Positions 18,389 to 27,240 of a stretch of 64,000 nucleotides of DNA are shown piece by piece. The notes under the pieces are model-generated. The model did not search any database. It was given only the letters and a program-made list of their open reading frames with translations, and was not told the DNA's origin. The position numbers and the translations under genes are program-made. The DNA is taken from positions 83,266 to 147,265 of the forward strand of contig JAJYUL010000003.1 of assembly GCA_021792555.1 (NCBI GenBank). The letters run 5' to 3'. The stretch's first letter is position 1; the number at the start of each line of letters is the position of its first letter. Origin of the DNA: Pseudomonadota bacterium (GTDB lineage: Bacteria; Pseudomonadota; Gammaproteobacteria; Steroidobacterales; Steroidobacteraceae).

Positions 18389-19705
18389 CTAGTACTTGCA
18401 GTGACGCGCGATAAGGCTCTCGGCGAGCTCCTGTCTGCCCGAGCGCACGGCCGGCTGGAAGTCCGATGCAGTCGCGAGGTCGGCGAGCGCCGCGAGGTCG
18501 AGCGAGCCGCTCTCGATGCGCCGGCCGAGCTCCCCGTCCCAACCCTGGTAGCGGGTCCTCTTCAGCTCGGCGAGCTTGCGCGCGCTCACCACGTCTGCCG
18601 CGGCGAGCAGCGCCCGCGCCAGCGTGTCGATACCGCCGATGTGCGCCAGGTACAGGTCCGCCGGATCGACCGACTGGCGGCGCAGCTTCGCGTCGAAGTT
18701 GAATCCGCCGGTGCTGAAGCCGCCGCCCTCGATGAGCGCCACGAACGCCGGCACGAGCTCCTGGGCGTTGTTCGGGAACTGGTCCGTGTCCCAGCCGTTG
18801 CGCGGATCGCCGCGGTTGATGTCGATCGAGCCGAAGATCCCGTAGGTGAACGCCGCGGCCACCTCGTGCTCGAAGTCCAGCCCCGCCAGCGTGGCGTGGT
18901 TGACTTCGATGTTGACCTTTACTTCCTTGGCCAAGCCGTAGCGCTGCAGGAACGCGTATACGGCGGCGACGTCGCGGTCGTACTGGTGCTTGGTGGGCTC
19001 GAAGGGCTTCGGCTCGATCAGGATGGCGCCCTTGAAGCCGATGCGGTGCTTGTGCTCGACGACCATGGAGAGGAAGCGTCCGTAGTGGTCGAGCTCGCGC
19101 TTGAGGTCCGTGTTGAGCAGGGAGTCGTAGCCTTCGCGGCCGCCCCACAGCACGTAGTTCTGCCCGCCGAGCCGGTGCGTCGTCTCGAGACAGCCGCGCA
19201 CCTGCGCGGCGGCCCAGGCGAACACCTCGGGGTCGGGGTTCGTGGCCCCGCCGCCCGCGTAGCGCGGATGGCTGAACAGATTGGCCGTGCCCCACAGGAG
19301 CTTCACTTTCGAGGCGGCCATCTTCTCCTGAATGCGCGCCTCGATGGTCTTGAGGTTGCGGTCGTGTTCCTTCAGCGTCGCGGCCGTGGCCATCGCGTCG
19401 ACGTCGTGGAAGGTGAAGTAGGGCATGCCGAGCCGGGTCAGAAAGTCGAAGGCCGCCTCGAGCTTCGCGTCCGCCATCGCCTGGCTGATGGTGGCGCCGA
19501 GCCAGGGCCGCGGCAGCGTGCCGGCGCCGAAGATGTCCTGGCCCGGCCAGTTGAAGGAGTGCCAGTAGCACACCGCGCAGCGCAGCCAATCCTCCATGCG
19601 CTTGCCCAACACCTCGCGGTCCTTATCGTAGACGCGGAACGCGTACTCGTTATCGGTCTGCGGCCCCTCGAAGCGGACCGGCGCAACATCAGAAAAAAGA
19701 CTCAT
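18389..19705 (-). CDS. xylA: Xylose isomerase
   Basis: 438 residues, cytoplasmic; interconverts D-xylose and D-xylulose. Catalytic His/Asp in FTFHDVDAM (~100). Metal ligands in ILIEPKPFEPTKHQYD, IEVNHATLAG and SIDINRGDPRNGWDTDQFP. GGFNFDAKLRRQS is the C-terminal signature. ATG 19705 is preceded by CGGAG. First gene of a unit with the halogenase-like gene. The promoter and operator lie about 200 bp upstream, so the mRNA has an unusually long leader of roughly 190 nt in which I see no convincing gene. Confidence 0.97.
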   Translation of the reverse strand: MSLFSDVAPVRFEGPQTDNEYAFRVYDKDREVLGKRMEDWLRCAVCYWHSFNWPGQDIFGAGTLPRPWLGATISQAMADAKLEAAFDFLTRLGMPYFTFHDVDAMATAATLKEHDRNLKTIEARIQEKMAASKVKLLWGTANLFSHPRYAGGGATNPDPEVFAWAAAQVRGCLETTHRLGGQNYVLWGGREGYDSLLNTDLKRELDHYGRFLSMVVEHKHRIGFKGAILIEPKPFEPTKHQYDRDVAAVYAFLQRYGLAKEVKVNIEVNHATLAGLDFEHEVAAAFTYGIFGSIDINRGDPRNGWDTDQFPNNAQELVPAFVALIEGGGFSTGGFNFDAKLRRQSVDPADLYLAHIGGIDTLARALLAAADVVSARKLAELKRTRYQGWDGELGRRIESGSLDLAALADLATASDFQPAVRSGRQELAESLIARHCKY

Positions 19706-19905
19706 CGGAGAACTCCGTCGAAACGTTCGGAAATTGCCGGCGTGCTCATATGCACCGTTGACGCCGCGGGGCGAGGGGTGGAGCGCACGCAAGGCCGGCT
19801 CGGTCCGCGGACACTGCGCGCGCTGGCGCGGCCGCGGTGCGGGTGACAAAGCACGGAATCAGGGCATCCTTCATCAGACCAGTCAGATCAATGATTTCTG
19901 TCGAT

Positions 19906-19935
19906 ATGGTAGCGGTATCATCCGTCTCCCGTCAA
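19906..19935 (-). promoter_or_regulatory. xylA promoter with overlapping xylan operator, site 2
   Basis: The operator ATGGTAGCGGTATCAT occupies 19906-19921. On the minus strand TTGACG (19935-19930) is followed by an 18-bp spacer and TACCAT (19911-19906), so one end of the operator is the -10 hexamer. Repressor binding would exclude RNA polymerase. Predicted start of transcription near 19899. Confidence 0.75.
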
Positions 19936-21491
19936 TCCTGGCGCGCGCCGTGCCGGTGCGCCGCTCAAGCTGGCGGATGCGCAGCGGCTCATGGGCGCCC
20001 CGCCACCGGCCCGGCGCGCCCGTTCCGGCGCAGCAGCTCGATGGCCGCTATCACGGCGATCCGCCCGTCGACGTCGGGGTTGCGCGGCACGATCGCCGCC
20101 GGAGCCGGACCCGGGCAGGCCGAATACGCTGGGGCGGCGCTCGAGCGCCCGCAGCGCGGTGTGCTCCTGCGGCAGGCCGGTCGTCCAGGCGCGAGCGTGC
20201 GTGGCGCCGAGCAGACCGCCGCCGACGGGCGCCGTCTGCTGCAGGAGCGGACCGTGCAGATGTCCGGCGCTGCGGCCCGGTCGATCGGCTGGCACGACGG
20301 ATGCGGTGTGCCGCTGGGCAATGCGCCGGCGTGCTCGGGGGAGGCAGCTGGGCGTTCCTGTCCATCGGCAGCGCGTACGGGCCTTTCCCGGCGCGGAGCA
20401 CCGCAACGATGTAGCGCGTGTCATGCCAGGCCATGAACGTCTGATCGGTGAGGCACCCGGACACGGCGGACCAGAAACGTCCGGCGGGCCGCAGCGCGTG
20501 GGCAACGCGCCAGGCCGGCCGTCCCCGCCGCGCGGGGCGCGCGCGGCGCAGCCGGGGCGGGGGCGGTCCCTCGAACAGGCGGTTGGCGAGCGCCGAGCGG
20601 CCGCGTCCGCCGAGGTGGCCCAGTTCATTCTCGAGCCGCACCCGCAGCACGGTCTGATGCTGCGCATCGGTGCGGCGCAGGTGCGCATCAGTGCCGCGTG
20701 GCGCGGTCGAACATCGCGAGGACCGGCGGTGGAGCGCCCGAAGCCGACACGGCGCGCGGACGGCGGCGTGCCATCCTGCGGCTCATCGGCGCGGCCCGCT
20801 TCGAATGCCACTGGGCACTCGCGCGCGCCGTTCAAACCGGCGTGCTGCGGGACCCGGAGCGTGCGCATTCGCGAACTGCCTCGCCCACCGGGCTAGGTGC
20901 CCGAAGTCTCATCGTCGGGGCGGGCAAGGACCCGCGCGACGGCCGCATCCGCACCTCGGGCGATGTGTCCGAACGGATGTTCCCTCGCGCCGCACGGGCG
21001 CCGCGAGGCTCGGTTCGAGATCGCGGCTCGTCCAGATAACGCTACCACGGCGTCGGCAGTACGCGCCCCGGGGCTCTGCCGGGCGCCCGGTGTCCCTCGC
21101 CGGACGGCATGAGCGTGACGGATTGGAGCTTGAAAATCAGCGATGACAGCGCTGTCTTTCCGGAGTAATAATGCGTCCGGTCGCGCATCGGCCGTGCCGG
21201 GCGGTCCGGCCGGAGCTGCGCGCCGCGCATGCGGCGGAGCGGGGGCGCATACGCCTGTGGTGTGTTGCCAACGTCTGTACGCACCGGCGGGGCCCGCGGA
21301 TGCATGGGGCCACAGCCTGAGCCGAGCCCGGGCACGGCGGCATATGTTCGCGTAACCAGGGTCCCGGTCGAGCCGGTATGGGCGGTGCGCGCCGAGCGCC
21401 CTGCAGAAGGAGGCGACGCAGGTTCAGACCGGTGGAACAGATCTGAAAAACTGCGGGTTGGCCGCAGAACGAACCGGTTTGAGGGCGACTG
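19936..21491. other. 1.5-kb stretch without a convincing intact gene
   Basis: No frame here has a family motif combined with a start and ribosome site. A minus-strand piece around 20380-20650 (RVRLENELGHLGG ... DTRYIVAVLRAGKGPYALPM) reads like protein-coding debris, faintly like the GxGPYxLA segment of DUF3999 proteins, but flanking frames are broken. A half-matching operator-like sequence lies at 21033-21048. Probably a decayed gene between the divergent xylA and receptor units. Confidence 0.4.
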
Positions 21492-21521
21492 TTGACACCG
21501 AGCCGAGAGCAGGACCATACT
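21492..21521 (+). promoter_or_regulatory. Sigma70 promoter of the TonB receptor operon
   Basis: TTGACA (21492-21497), 18-bp spacer, CATACT (21516-21521). The operator at 21533-21548 would then cover roughly +5 to +20, blocking initiation or clearance. Confidence 0.65.
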
Positions 21522-21532
21522 CGGCCCGTCGT

Positions 21533-21548
21533 CAGGTAGCGGTACCAT
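21533..21548. promoter_or_regulatory. LacI-type xylan operator, site 3
   Basis: CAGGTAGCGGTACCAT, just downstream of the promoter at 21492-21521 and 127 bp before the receptor start codon. Confidence 0.8.
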
Positions 21549-21675
21549 ACCTGGAGGGCACGCAGAACTAAAAACCGAGCGGGGATTCTCCGGCTGCCGC
21601 AAACCGCTGATCGGCGGCAGTTGCAATCGACGTTGCTTGTCCACAACATCTGGTTCGCGATAGAGGGGGCTTCTA

Positions 21676-24600
21676 ATGAGTCGGAAGACACTGCGTAACG
21701 CATCGAAGCACGCGTTCAAGAAGAACGCCGGCTTCGGTGTGCTGGGCCGAACGGCCTACGCGAAAATCGGTCTGTCGGGTCTCGCGCTGGGGTCGTTGTC
21801 CCTGGCCGCAAACGGCGTGGCGCATGCGCAGAACGCGCCGGCGACGAAACGCTCGAATCAGCCGCCGATCCCGGGCAAGGCCGTGAAGGCCAAGCGACGC
21901 GGCTTCAAGGCGACGCCGTTGGCCTCGGCCGGGCTGTTCTCGGCCAACGGCGCGGGCCTCTACGCGCAGAACAACACCGCGCCCGCCGGCGCCGCCGGGA
22001 ACGGAAACGATACTTTCAAGCAGGGCAATTCCGTGGCGGCCTCCGCGACGGAGCTCGAGCCGATCATCGTCACCGGCATCCGCGGCTCTCTGCAGCGATC
22101 GCTGCAGATCAAACGGGAGTCGATCGGCGTGGTCGATGCGATCTCCGCCGAGACGATCGGCCAGTTCCCCGACTCCTCGATCGGCGGCGCGCTTGCGCAC
22201 CTTCCGGGCGTCACGATCAATCGCGGCTCCCTCGTTTACAGCAGCGCGTTCGGCGCGCCGACCGCTACCGGCCTGCCGCAGGGCTTCAACGTCAACGGGT
22301 TCGGCGGATCGTTCAACACCGTGCTGATGAACGGCCGGCAAATCGCCTCCGGCAACGGGCAGACGTTCAATGTCGCCACCATCGGCGCGATGTACGTCGG
22401 GGAGATCGATACTCTGAAGACCCCCGACATGGCCCTCTCCTCGGGCAACATCGGCTCGGTGGTCAACATCAAGATGCTCACGCCGTTCCAGAATCCCGGC
22501 ATGCACGGCGGGGTGAACATCGGCGGCACCGACTATCCGATGGACGGAGGCATCCGCCCGGCCGTCGGCGCGATGTTCAGCGACACCTTCGATCACAACA
22601 AGTTCGGCTTCCTGGTGGATGGCGACTACGAGGACTACCGTACCCTCACGCATCATCAGGACATCGTGGGCTGGAAGGGCATCGCCGCCGGGGGATTCGC
22701 CTGTTCCGACCTCGCCGCCAACTACACCACCGCCTTCGGCAGCACCGGCTGCGCGAGCGTCGGGCCCGGCGCCACGGGCAATGCCCAGGTGCCGGTGTGG
22801 TACCCGCAGGATATGGCGATGTACCTCGAGCGCATCGACACGCGCTCCAAGGACGGGCGCGTGGTGCTGCAGTGGCATCCGACGAACGCGGTGATGGTGA
22901 CGTTGGACGAGAACTACTCCTCCTGGGATCAGCACATCAACCGCTGGCAGCGCAGCACCTGGTTCGGGGCGTTCCCCGATGCGACGCTCGACGGCAACGG
23001 CACGATCACCAATTTCAATTACACCGGACCGACGGACTTCAATGCGTTCGTCGCGGATCAGTACATCGTCACGAACACGTATGGCCTGAATGTCCTGTGG
23101 AATGTGAATGCGGACTGGACGCTCAATGTCGATGCCGACCAGTCGAAGTCGCAGCTGAACCCGAACGGCACCTATAGCGACGTCGACTCCGACGTTGGCT
23201 TTGGCAACAACGCCAACAACTACACCGGCGGACTCGTTTTGAATTCGAACAGCAACGTGCTGCCGTACTGGAGCGCGTACGGACCGAACGCCGTGGCGTC
23301 GGGCTCGAGCGCCGTCGCCTCGCCGAACTACAACGGACTGAATCCGTTCATCATCGGCTCGCACGTGTTCCCGCTGCAGACCCAGGAGAACACTGATCAG
23401 ATCAACGAGGCGAGGGTGAGCGCCACCTGGAATCCGGGCAACACCACGAAGCTGCAGTTCGGCGCCCAGTTCCTCGACGACGACTGGAACACGAAGGAGA
23501 TGGACACGTTCACCAACAACTACTGGGAGCTGTGGGGCGGCTACGGTCCGGCCTCGGGCAATACCCAGGGCGTGGCGCTGCCTTCCACGCTGTTCTCGCA
23601 GGCGAGTCTCGGCACCTGGATGCCCGGCTACAGCGGCGGCGGCAACTTGCCCTCGAGCCTGCTGCTGTACAATCCCTACGCGGTGCTCAACTACCTGATC
23701 GGCCAGCCGGTCGACTCGCAATTCGCGCCGACCCCGGGCTATCCGAACTACACCGGCGGTATTCCCGCCGAGGCGTTGAGCATCGGCTCGGTGCAGCATG
23801 TGTCCCGCATGAACTATGCGCCGTTCGTGCAGGTGAGCCACAAGTTCAAGGTGGACGGCATGCGCCTTTGGACCCGCTTCGGCCTGCGCTATCAGCGGAC
23901 CGATGAAGTCATTGCGGGTCTGTCCGCTCCGCTCACGAAGGTGGTGTGGCAGGGAGCCAGTGATCCGACGGCGTACGCCTTCGGAACCGGTTCGCCGCAG
24001 TGGACGCAGGTCGACAAATCGTACGGCTACCTCCTGCCGGCGCTGGATCTGGCCCTCTGGCCCACGCAGGACTTCGAGACGGCCTTCGATTTCTCGCGCA
24101 CGGAGTCTGCTCCCGGAAACTACCAGTTGATTCCGAACACGAGCTACGGCGGACGCGTCAATGCGCTGACCGCGACCGGCAACAACCCGGGCCTGCTGCC
24201 GTATCTGTCCAACAACTATGACTTGCGCCTGACCTGGTACTACGCGCACGGCGACTACGCGGAGTTGCACCCCTTCTACAAGCAGGTATCGAACTTCCCG
24301 ACCTCGAGCGTGACCGATGTAACGGTCCCGATCAACGACCCGGCGCCATGCTCCTACAGCTCCGGCGGGCATCTGGTGTTCACGGACTCGGGCTGCGGCA
24401 AGCCGATGGTGTTCGCGGAGACGACCTACACCAACAAGCTGTCCGCTGACGTGACCGGCGTGTCGGGCACCTGGCAGCAGATGCTGCCGTACGGCTTCGG
24501 CTTCATGCTGAACGGCACGTGGATGCACAGCAACGCGAACTTCAACAACTTCAGTCTGGCATCCAACCAGTTCGCGCTGACGGGCGTGGGCAGCTCGGCG

Positions 24601-24912
24601 AACGCTACCGCGTTCTATCAGCGGGGCAAGTGGCAGGCGCGCTTCACGGTCAATTGGACGGGCAAGCTGCTGCTGCTGACGGGCCAGGAGCAAGGTGGTG
24701 GCGCGTTCGGCAATGAGCCGGTCTACCAGGCTCCGGCCACGCAGCTGGACTTCGCCACAAACTACCAGGTGGACAAGTACCTGAACGTCTACTTCAACCT
24801 GAACAACATGCTGAACACGATCTACCACACGTACGGACGATTCTCGAATCAGACGTTGAACCTGGTTGAGTACGGACGTTCGCTCTCGTTCGGAGTGCGA
24901 GCCCGGTTCTGA
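21676..24912 (+). CDS. TonB-dependent outer-membrane receptor (probable xylo-oligosaccharide importer)
   Basis: 1078 residues. Long N-terminus with a signal region (GLSGLALGSLSLAANGVAHAQN, cleavage near residue 51). About 75 unusual residues follow before the TonB box/plug start ELEPIIVTGIRGSLQRSL (~126-143). Plug domain: VVDAISAETIGQFPDSSIGGALAHLPGVTINR. Then a large beta-barrel ending in ...SLSFGVRARF with a terminal Phe. AGGGGG ribosome site at 21664. First gene of a probable operon with halogenase 2, SapC, cupin proteins, a membrane protein and KDG kinase. The promoter carries a xylan operator, so imported substrate is inferred to be (glucurono)xylo-oligosaccharides; the Caulobacter/Xanthomonas-type receptors of CUT loci are the nearest match. 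Confidence 0.95.
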   Translation: MSRKTLRNASKHAFKKNAGFGVLGRTAYAKIGLSGLALGSLSLAANGVAHAQNAPATKRSNQPPIPGKAVKAKRRGFKATPLASAGLFSANGAGLYAQNNTAPAGAAGNGNDTFKQGNSVAASATELEPIIVTGIRGSLQRSLQIKRESIGVVDAISAETIGQFPDSSIGGALAHLPGVTINRGSLVYSSAFGAPTATGLPQGFNVNGFGGSFNTVLMNGRQIASGNGQTFNVATIGAMYVGEIDTLKTPDMALSSGNIGSVVNIKMLTPFQNPGMHGGVNIGGTDYPMDGGIRPAVGAMFSDTFDHNKFGFLVDGDYEDYRTLTHHQDIVGWKGIAAGGFACSDLAANYTTAFGSTGCASVGPGATGNAQVPVWYPQDMAMYLERIDTRSKDGRVVLQWHPTNAVMVTLDENYSSWDQHINRWQRSTWFGAFPDATLDGNGTITNFNYTGPTDFNAFVADQYIVTNTYGLNVLWNVNADWTLNVDADQSKSQLNPNGTYSDVDSDVGFGNNANNYTGGLVLNSNSNVLPYWSAYGPNAVASGSSAVASPNYNGLNPFIIGSHVFPLQTQENTDQINEARVSATWNPGNTTKLQFGAQFLDDDWNTKEMDTFTNNYWELWGGYGPASGNTQGVALPSTLFSQASLGTWMPGYSGGGNLPSSLLLYNPYAVLNYLIGQPVDSQFAPTPGYPNYTGGIPAEALSIGSVQHVSRMNYAPFVQVSHKFKVDGMRLWTRFGLRYQRTDEVIAGLSAPLTKVVWQGASDPTAYAFGTGSPQWTQVDKSYGYLLPALDLALWPTQDFETAFDFSRTESAPGNYQLIPNTSYGGRVNALTATGNNPGLLPYLSNNYDLRLTWYYAHGDYAELHPFYKQVSNFPTSSVTDVTVPINDPAPCSYSSGGHLVFTDSGCGKPMVFAETTYTNKLSADVTGVSGTWQQMLPYGFGFMLNGTWMHSNANFNNFSLASNQFALTGVGSSANATAFYQRGKWQARFTVNWTGKLLLLTGQEQGGGAFGNEPVYQAPATQLDFATNYQVDKYLNVYFNLNNMLNTIYHTYGRFSNQTLNLVEYGRSLSFGVRARF

Positions 24913-24913
24913 T

Positions 24914-26461
24914 GTGGTAAGTCCCGTCAAATCGGTCGTCATCGTCGGCGGAGGAACCGCCGGGTGGCTCACCGCAGGCACCATTGCCGCCCGCCTTCAA
25001 TCTCGGATGAAGGCGGGCGGCTTGTCCGTCACGCTGATCGAGTCTGCGGACATTCGGGCGATCGGTGTGGGGGAGGGTACGTGGCCGACGATGCGCTCGA
25101 CGCTCGCGCGGATGGGCGTGTCGGAGACCGCGCTGTTGCGCGAGTGTGATGCGGCGTTCAAGCAGGGAGGGCAGTTCGTCGGCTGGACCACGGGAGAGGC
25201 GGGTGATTCGTACTACCACCCGCTGATGGTGCCGCAGGGTTTCTCGCAAGTGAATCTCGTGCCGCACTGGCTGCGGGACGGGGGGGCGATGAGCTTCTGC
25301 GATTTCGTGACTCCGCAGGGCCGGCTGTGCGATGCGGGGCTGGCGCCGAAGACGATCACACATGGGGAATATCGGGCAGTCGCGAACTACGCCTATCACC
25401 TGGATGCGGGCAAGTTCGGGCCGTTCCTCGCCAAGCATTGCATCGAGAAGCTCGGCGTGCGCCATGTCCTGGCGGACGTCGAGGGCGTCAATCAGCACGA
25501 GAACGGTGACATCGCGAGCCTGCGTACCGCGCAGGCCGGAGAGATTACGGGCGATCTGTTCGTCGATTGCAGCGGCTTCTCGGCGCTGCTGATCGGCAAG
25601 ACGCTCGGCGTGCGGTTCAAGGAATGTGGGGACATCCTGCTGTGCGACACGGCGTTGGCCGTGCAGGTGCCGTTTGCGACGCCGGATGCGCCGATGGCCT
25701 CGCACACCATCGCGACCGCGCATGAGGCGGGGTGGACGTGGGACATCTGTCTGCCGACCCGCCGCGGGGTCGGCTATGTGTATTCAAGCCGCCATACCAG
25801 CGAGGAGGCGGCCCGCGAGACGCTGCTGCGCTACATCGGTCCGCAGCACAAGAATCTGCCCGTGCGCAAGATTCCGATCCGCGCCGGACACCGCGAGACA
25901 TTCTGGAAGAACAACTGTGTGGCGGTGGGGCTCGCGGGCGGCTTTCTCGAGCCGCTCGAGTCCTCCGCCATCGTCCTGGTCGAGCTCTCGGCGAAGCTCC
26001 TCGCGGAGCAGATGCCCGCATGCCGGGAAGTGATGGACATCGTCGCACGGCGCTTCAACGACGTGACGATGTACCGTTGGGGCCGGATCGTCGATTTCCT
26101 CAAGCTGCACTATGTGCTGACACAGCGCACCGACACGGCGTTCTGGCGGGACAACGTGGATCCTGCTACCGTCCCCGACCGGCTGAAGGACCTGCTGACG
26201 TTGTGGAAGTATCAGTCACCGTGGTTCTTCGATGAGCTCGATCGTCTCGAGGAGGTGTTCCCCGCGGCGAGCTACCAGTACGTGCTCTACGGGATGGGCT
26301 TCCAAACCGAAGTCGTGCCGGAGGAGGCCGCGGATACGGCGGCGGCTGCCGCCCGCTTCGTGCGCGAGAACGAGCAGATGACGAGCGAGATGAGTACGCG
26401 CTTGCCGAAGAACCGCGAGCTGCTGAATAAAATATACCAATTCGGGCTGCAGCCCGTCTGA
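24914..26461 (+). CDS. Tryptophan-halogenase-like flavoprotein, copy 2
   Basis: 515 residues from GTG 24914, which follows the receptor stop by one base. An in-frame TTG at 24866 would extend it into the receptor gene and is less likely. FAD motif VVIVGGGTAGWLTAG at the start, candidate lysine in AAFKQGGQFVGW, WxWxI motif GWTWDICLP with one extra residue before Pro compared with copy 1, and GLAGGFLEPLESSAIVLVE. Translationally linked to the receptor. Only moderately similar to copy 1, so they probably act on different substrates or are an old duplication. Halogenation itself is not demonstrated for this branch. Confidence 0.9.
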   Translation: MVSPVKSVVIVGGGTAGWLTAGTIAARLQSRMKAGGLSVTLIESADIRAIGVGEGTWPTMRSTLARMGVSETALLRECDAAFKQGGQFVGWTTGEAGDSYYHPLMVPQGFSQVNLVPHWLRDGGAMSFCDFVTPQGRLCDAGLAPKTITHGEYRAVANYAYHLDAGKFGPFLAKHCIEKLGVRHVLADVEGVNQHENGDIASLRTAQAGEITGDLFVDCSGFSALLIGKTLGVRFKECGDILLCDTALAVQVPFATPDAPMASHTIATAHEAGWTWDICLPTRRGVGYVYSSRHTSEEAARETLLRYIGPQHKNLPVRKIPIRAGHRETFWKNNCVAVGLAGGFLEPLESSAIVLVELSAKLLAEQMPACREVMDIVARRFNDVTMYRWGRIVDFLKLHYVLTQRTDTAFWRDNVDPATVPDRLKDLLTLWKYQSPWFFDELDRLEEVFPAASYQYVLYGMGFQTEVVPEEAADTAAAAARFVRENEQMTSEMSTRLPKNRELLNKIYQFGLQPV

Positions 26462-26479
26462 GATGCGGCGCATCGTGCC

Positions 26480-27217
26480 ATGACCCAGATCGTACCGCTC
26501 AACAAAGAGACACATCGTCACCTCAAGGTCGACGGCCGTCCCTCGGCCGCATACGGCGATAACCAGCACTTCGTGCAGGTGATCATCAACGAGTTTCCGC
26601 ACCTGGTGGTTCACTACCCGATCCTGTTCGGCAAGCAGCGGGACACGGGCGAGTTCTTCTGCGGGGTGATGCTGGGATTCATCGAGGGTGAGAACCAGTT
26701 TCTCGATGACTGGCGGGGCGATCCGGAGTTCTATCGGCCGCTCAGTCTGCAGCGCGTGCCGTTCTATGCCCATGGACCTGAGCTGGCGATCGATGTGGAT
26801 CATCCGCGGGTCAACGCCGAGGGCGGCAAGGAGCTGTTCACCGAGCACGGCCAGCCGACCCGGTACCTGCAGAGCATCATCTGGGCGTTCCAGGATCTGC
26901 AGCCCGGCATCGAGCGGACCCGGATTTTCATCGCCCGGTTGCTCGAGCTGAACCTGATCGAGCCGGTGGACATCGAGGTCGAGTTCGAAGACGGCACGCT
27001 GCGCCATTGCGAGGGCCTCTACACGGTCAACCAGGAAGTGCTCTCGCGCATTCCGGATGCGGTGGCGCTCGAGCTGTTCCGCCGGGGCTATCTCACGCTC
27101 ATGCACCTGATGATCGCCTCGCTGAAGCAGGTGCGCGTGATGGCGCGGACCAAGAATGCGCGGCTGCTGAAGCACACCGAGACGCTGGCCATCACGCCTG
27201 AGGCGAAGGCGAGCTGA
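26480..27217 (+). CDS. SapC family protein
   Basis: 245 residues, no signal peptide. Recognisable SapC-family features: start MTQIVPLNKETHRHLKV, NEFPHLVVHYPILFGKQRDTGEFFCGVMLGF, and SLQRVPFYAHGPELAIDVDHPRV. The family name derives from an S-layer-associated protein, but in TonB-receptor loci its function is unknown. Lies 18 bp after halogenase 2 and 23 bp before the cupin-like gene, so the three are probably made together. Confidence 0.88.
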   Translation: MTQIVPLNKETHRHLKVDGRPSAAYGDNQHFVQVIINEFPHLVVHYPILFGKQRDTGEFFCGVMLGFIEGENQFLDDWRGDPEFYRPLSLQRVPFYAHGPELAIDVDHPRVNAEGGKELFTEHGQPTRYLQSIIWAFQDLQPGIERTRIFIARLLELNLIEPVDIEVEFEDGTLRHCEGLYTVNQEVLSRIPDAVALELFRRGYLTLMHLMIASLKQVRVMARTKNARLLKHTETLAITPEAKAS

Positions 27218-27240
27218 GCGCTCGCCCACGGGGGACCCGC

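Noticed and set aside
21033..21048. Operator-like sequence CAGATAACGCTACCAC
   Set aside because: One half-site is perfect but the other has several mismatches, and no promoter or gene start is near; not counted among the ten.
21673..24984. Very long open minus-strand frame (about 1100 codons)
   Set aside because: Antisense to the TonB receptor, Val/Arg/Gly-rich, no motif or ribosome site.
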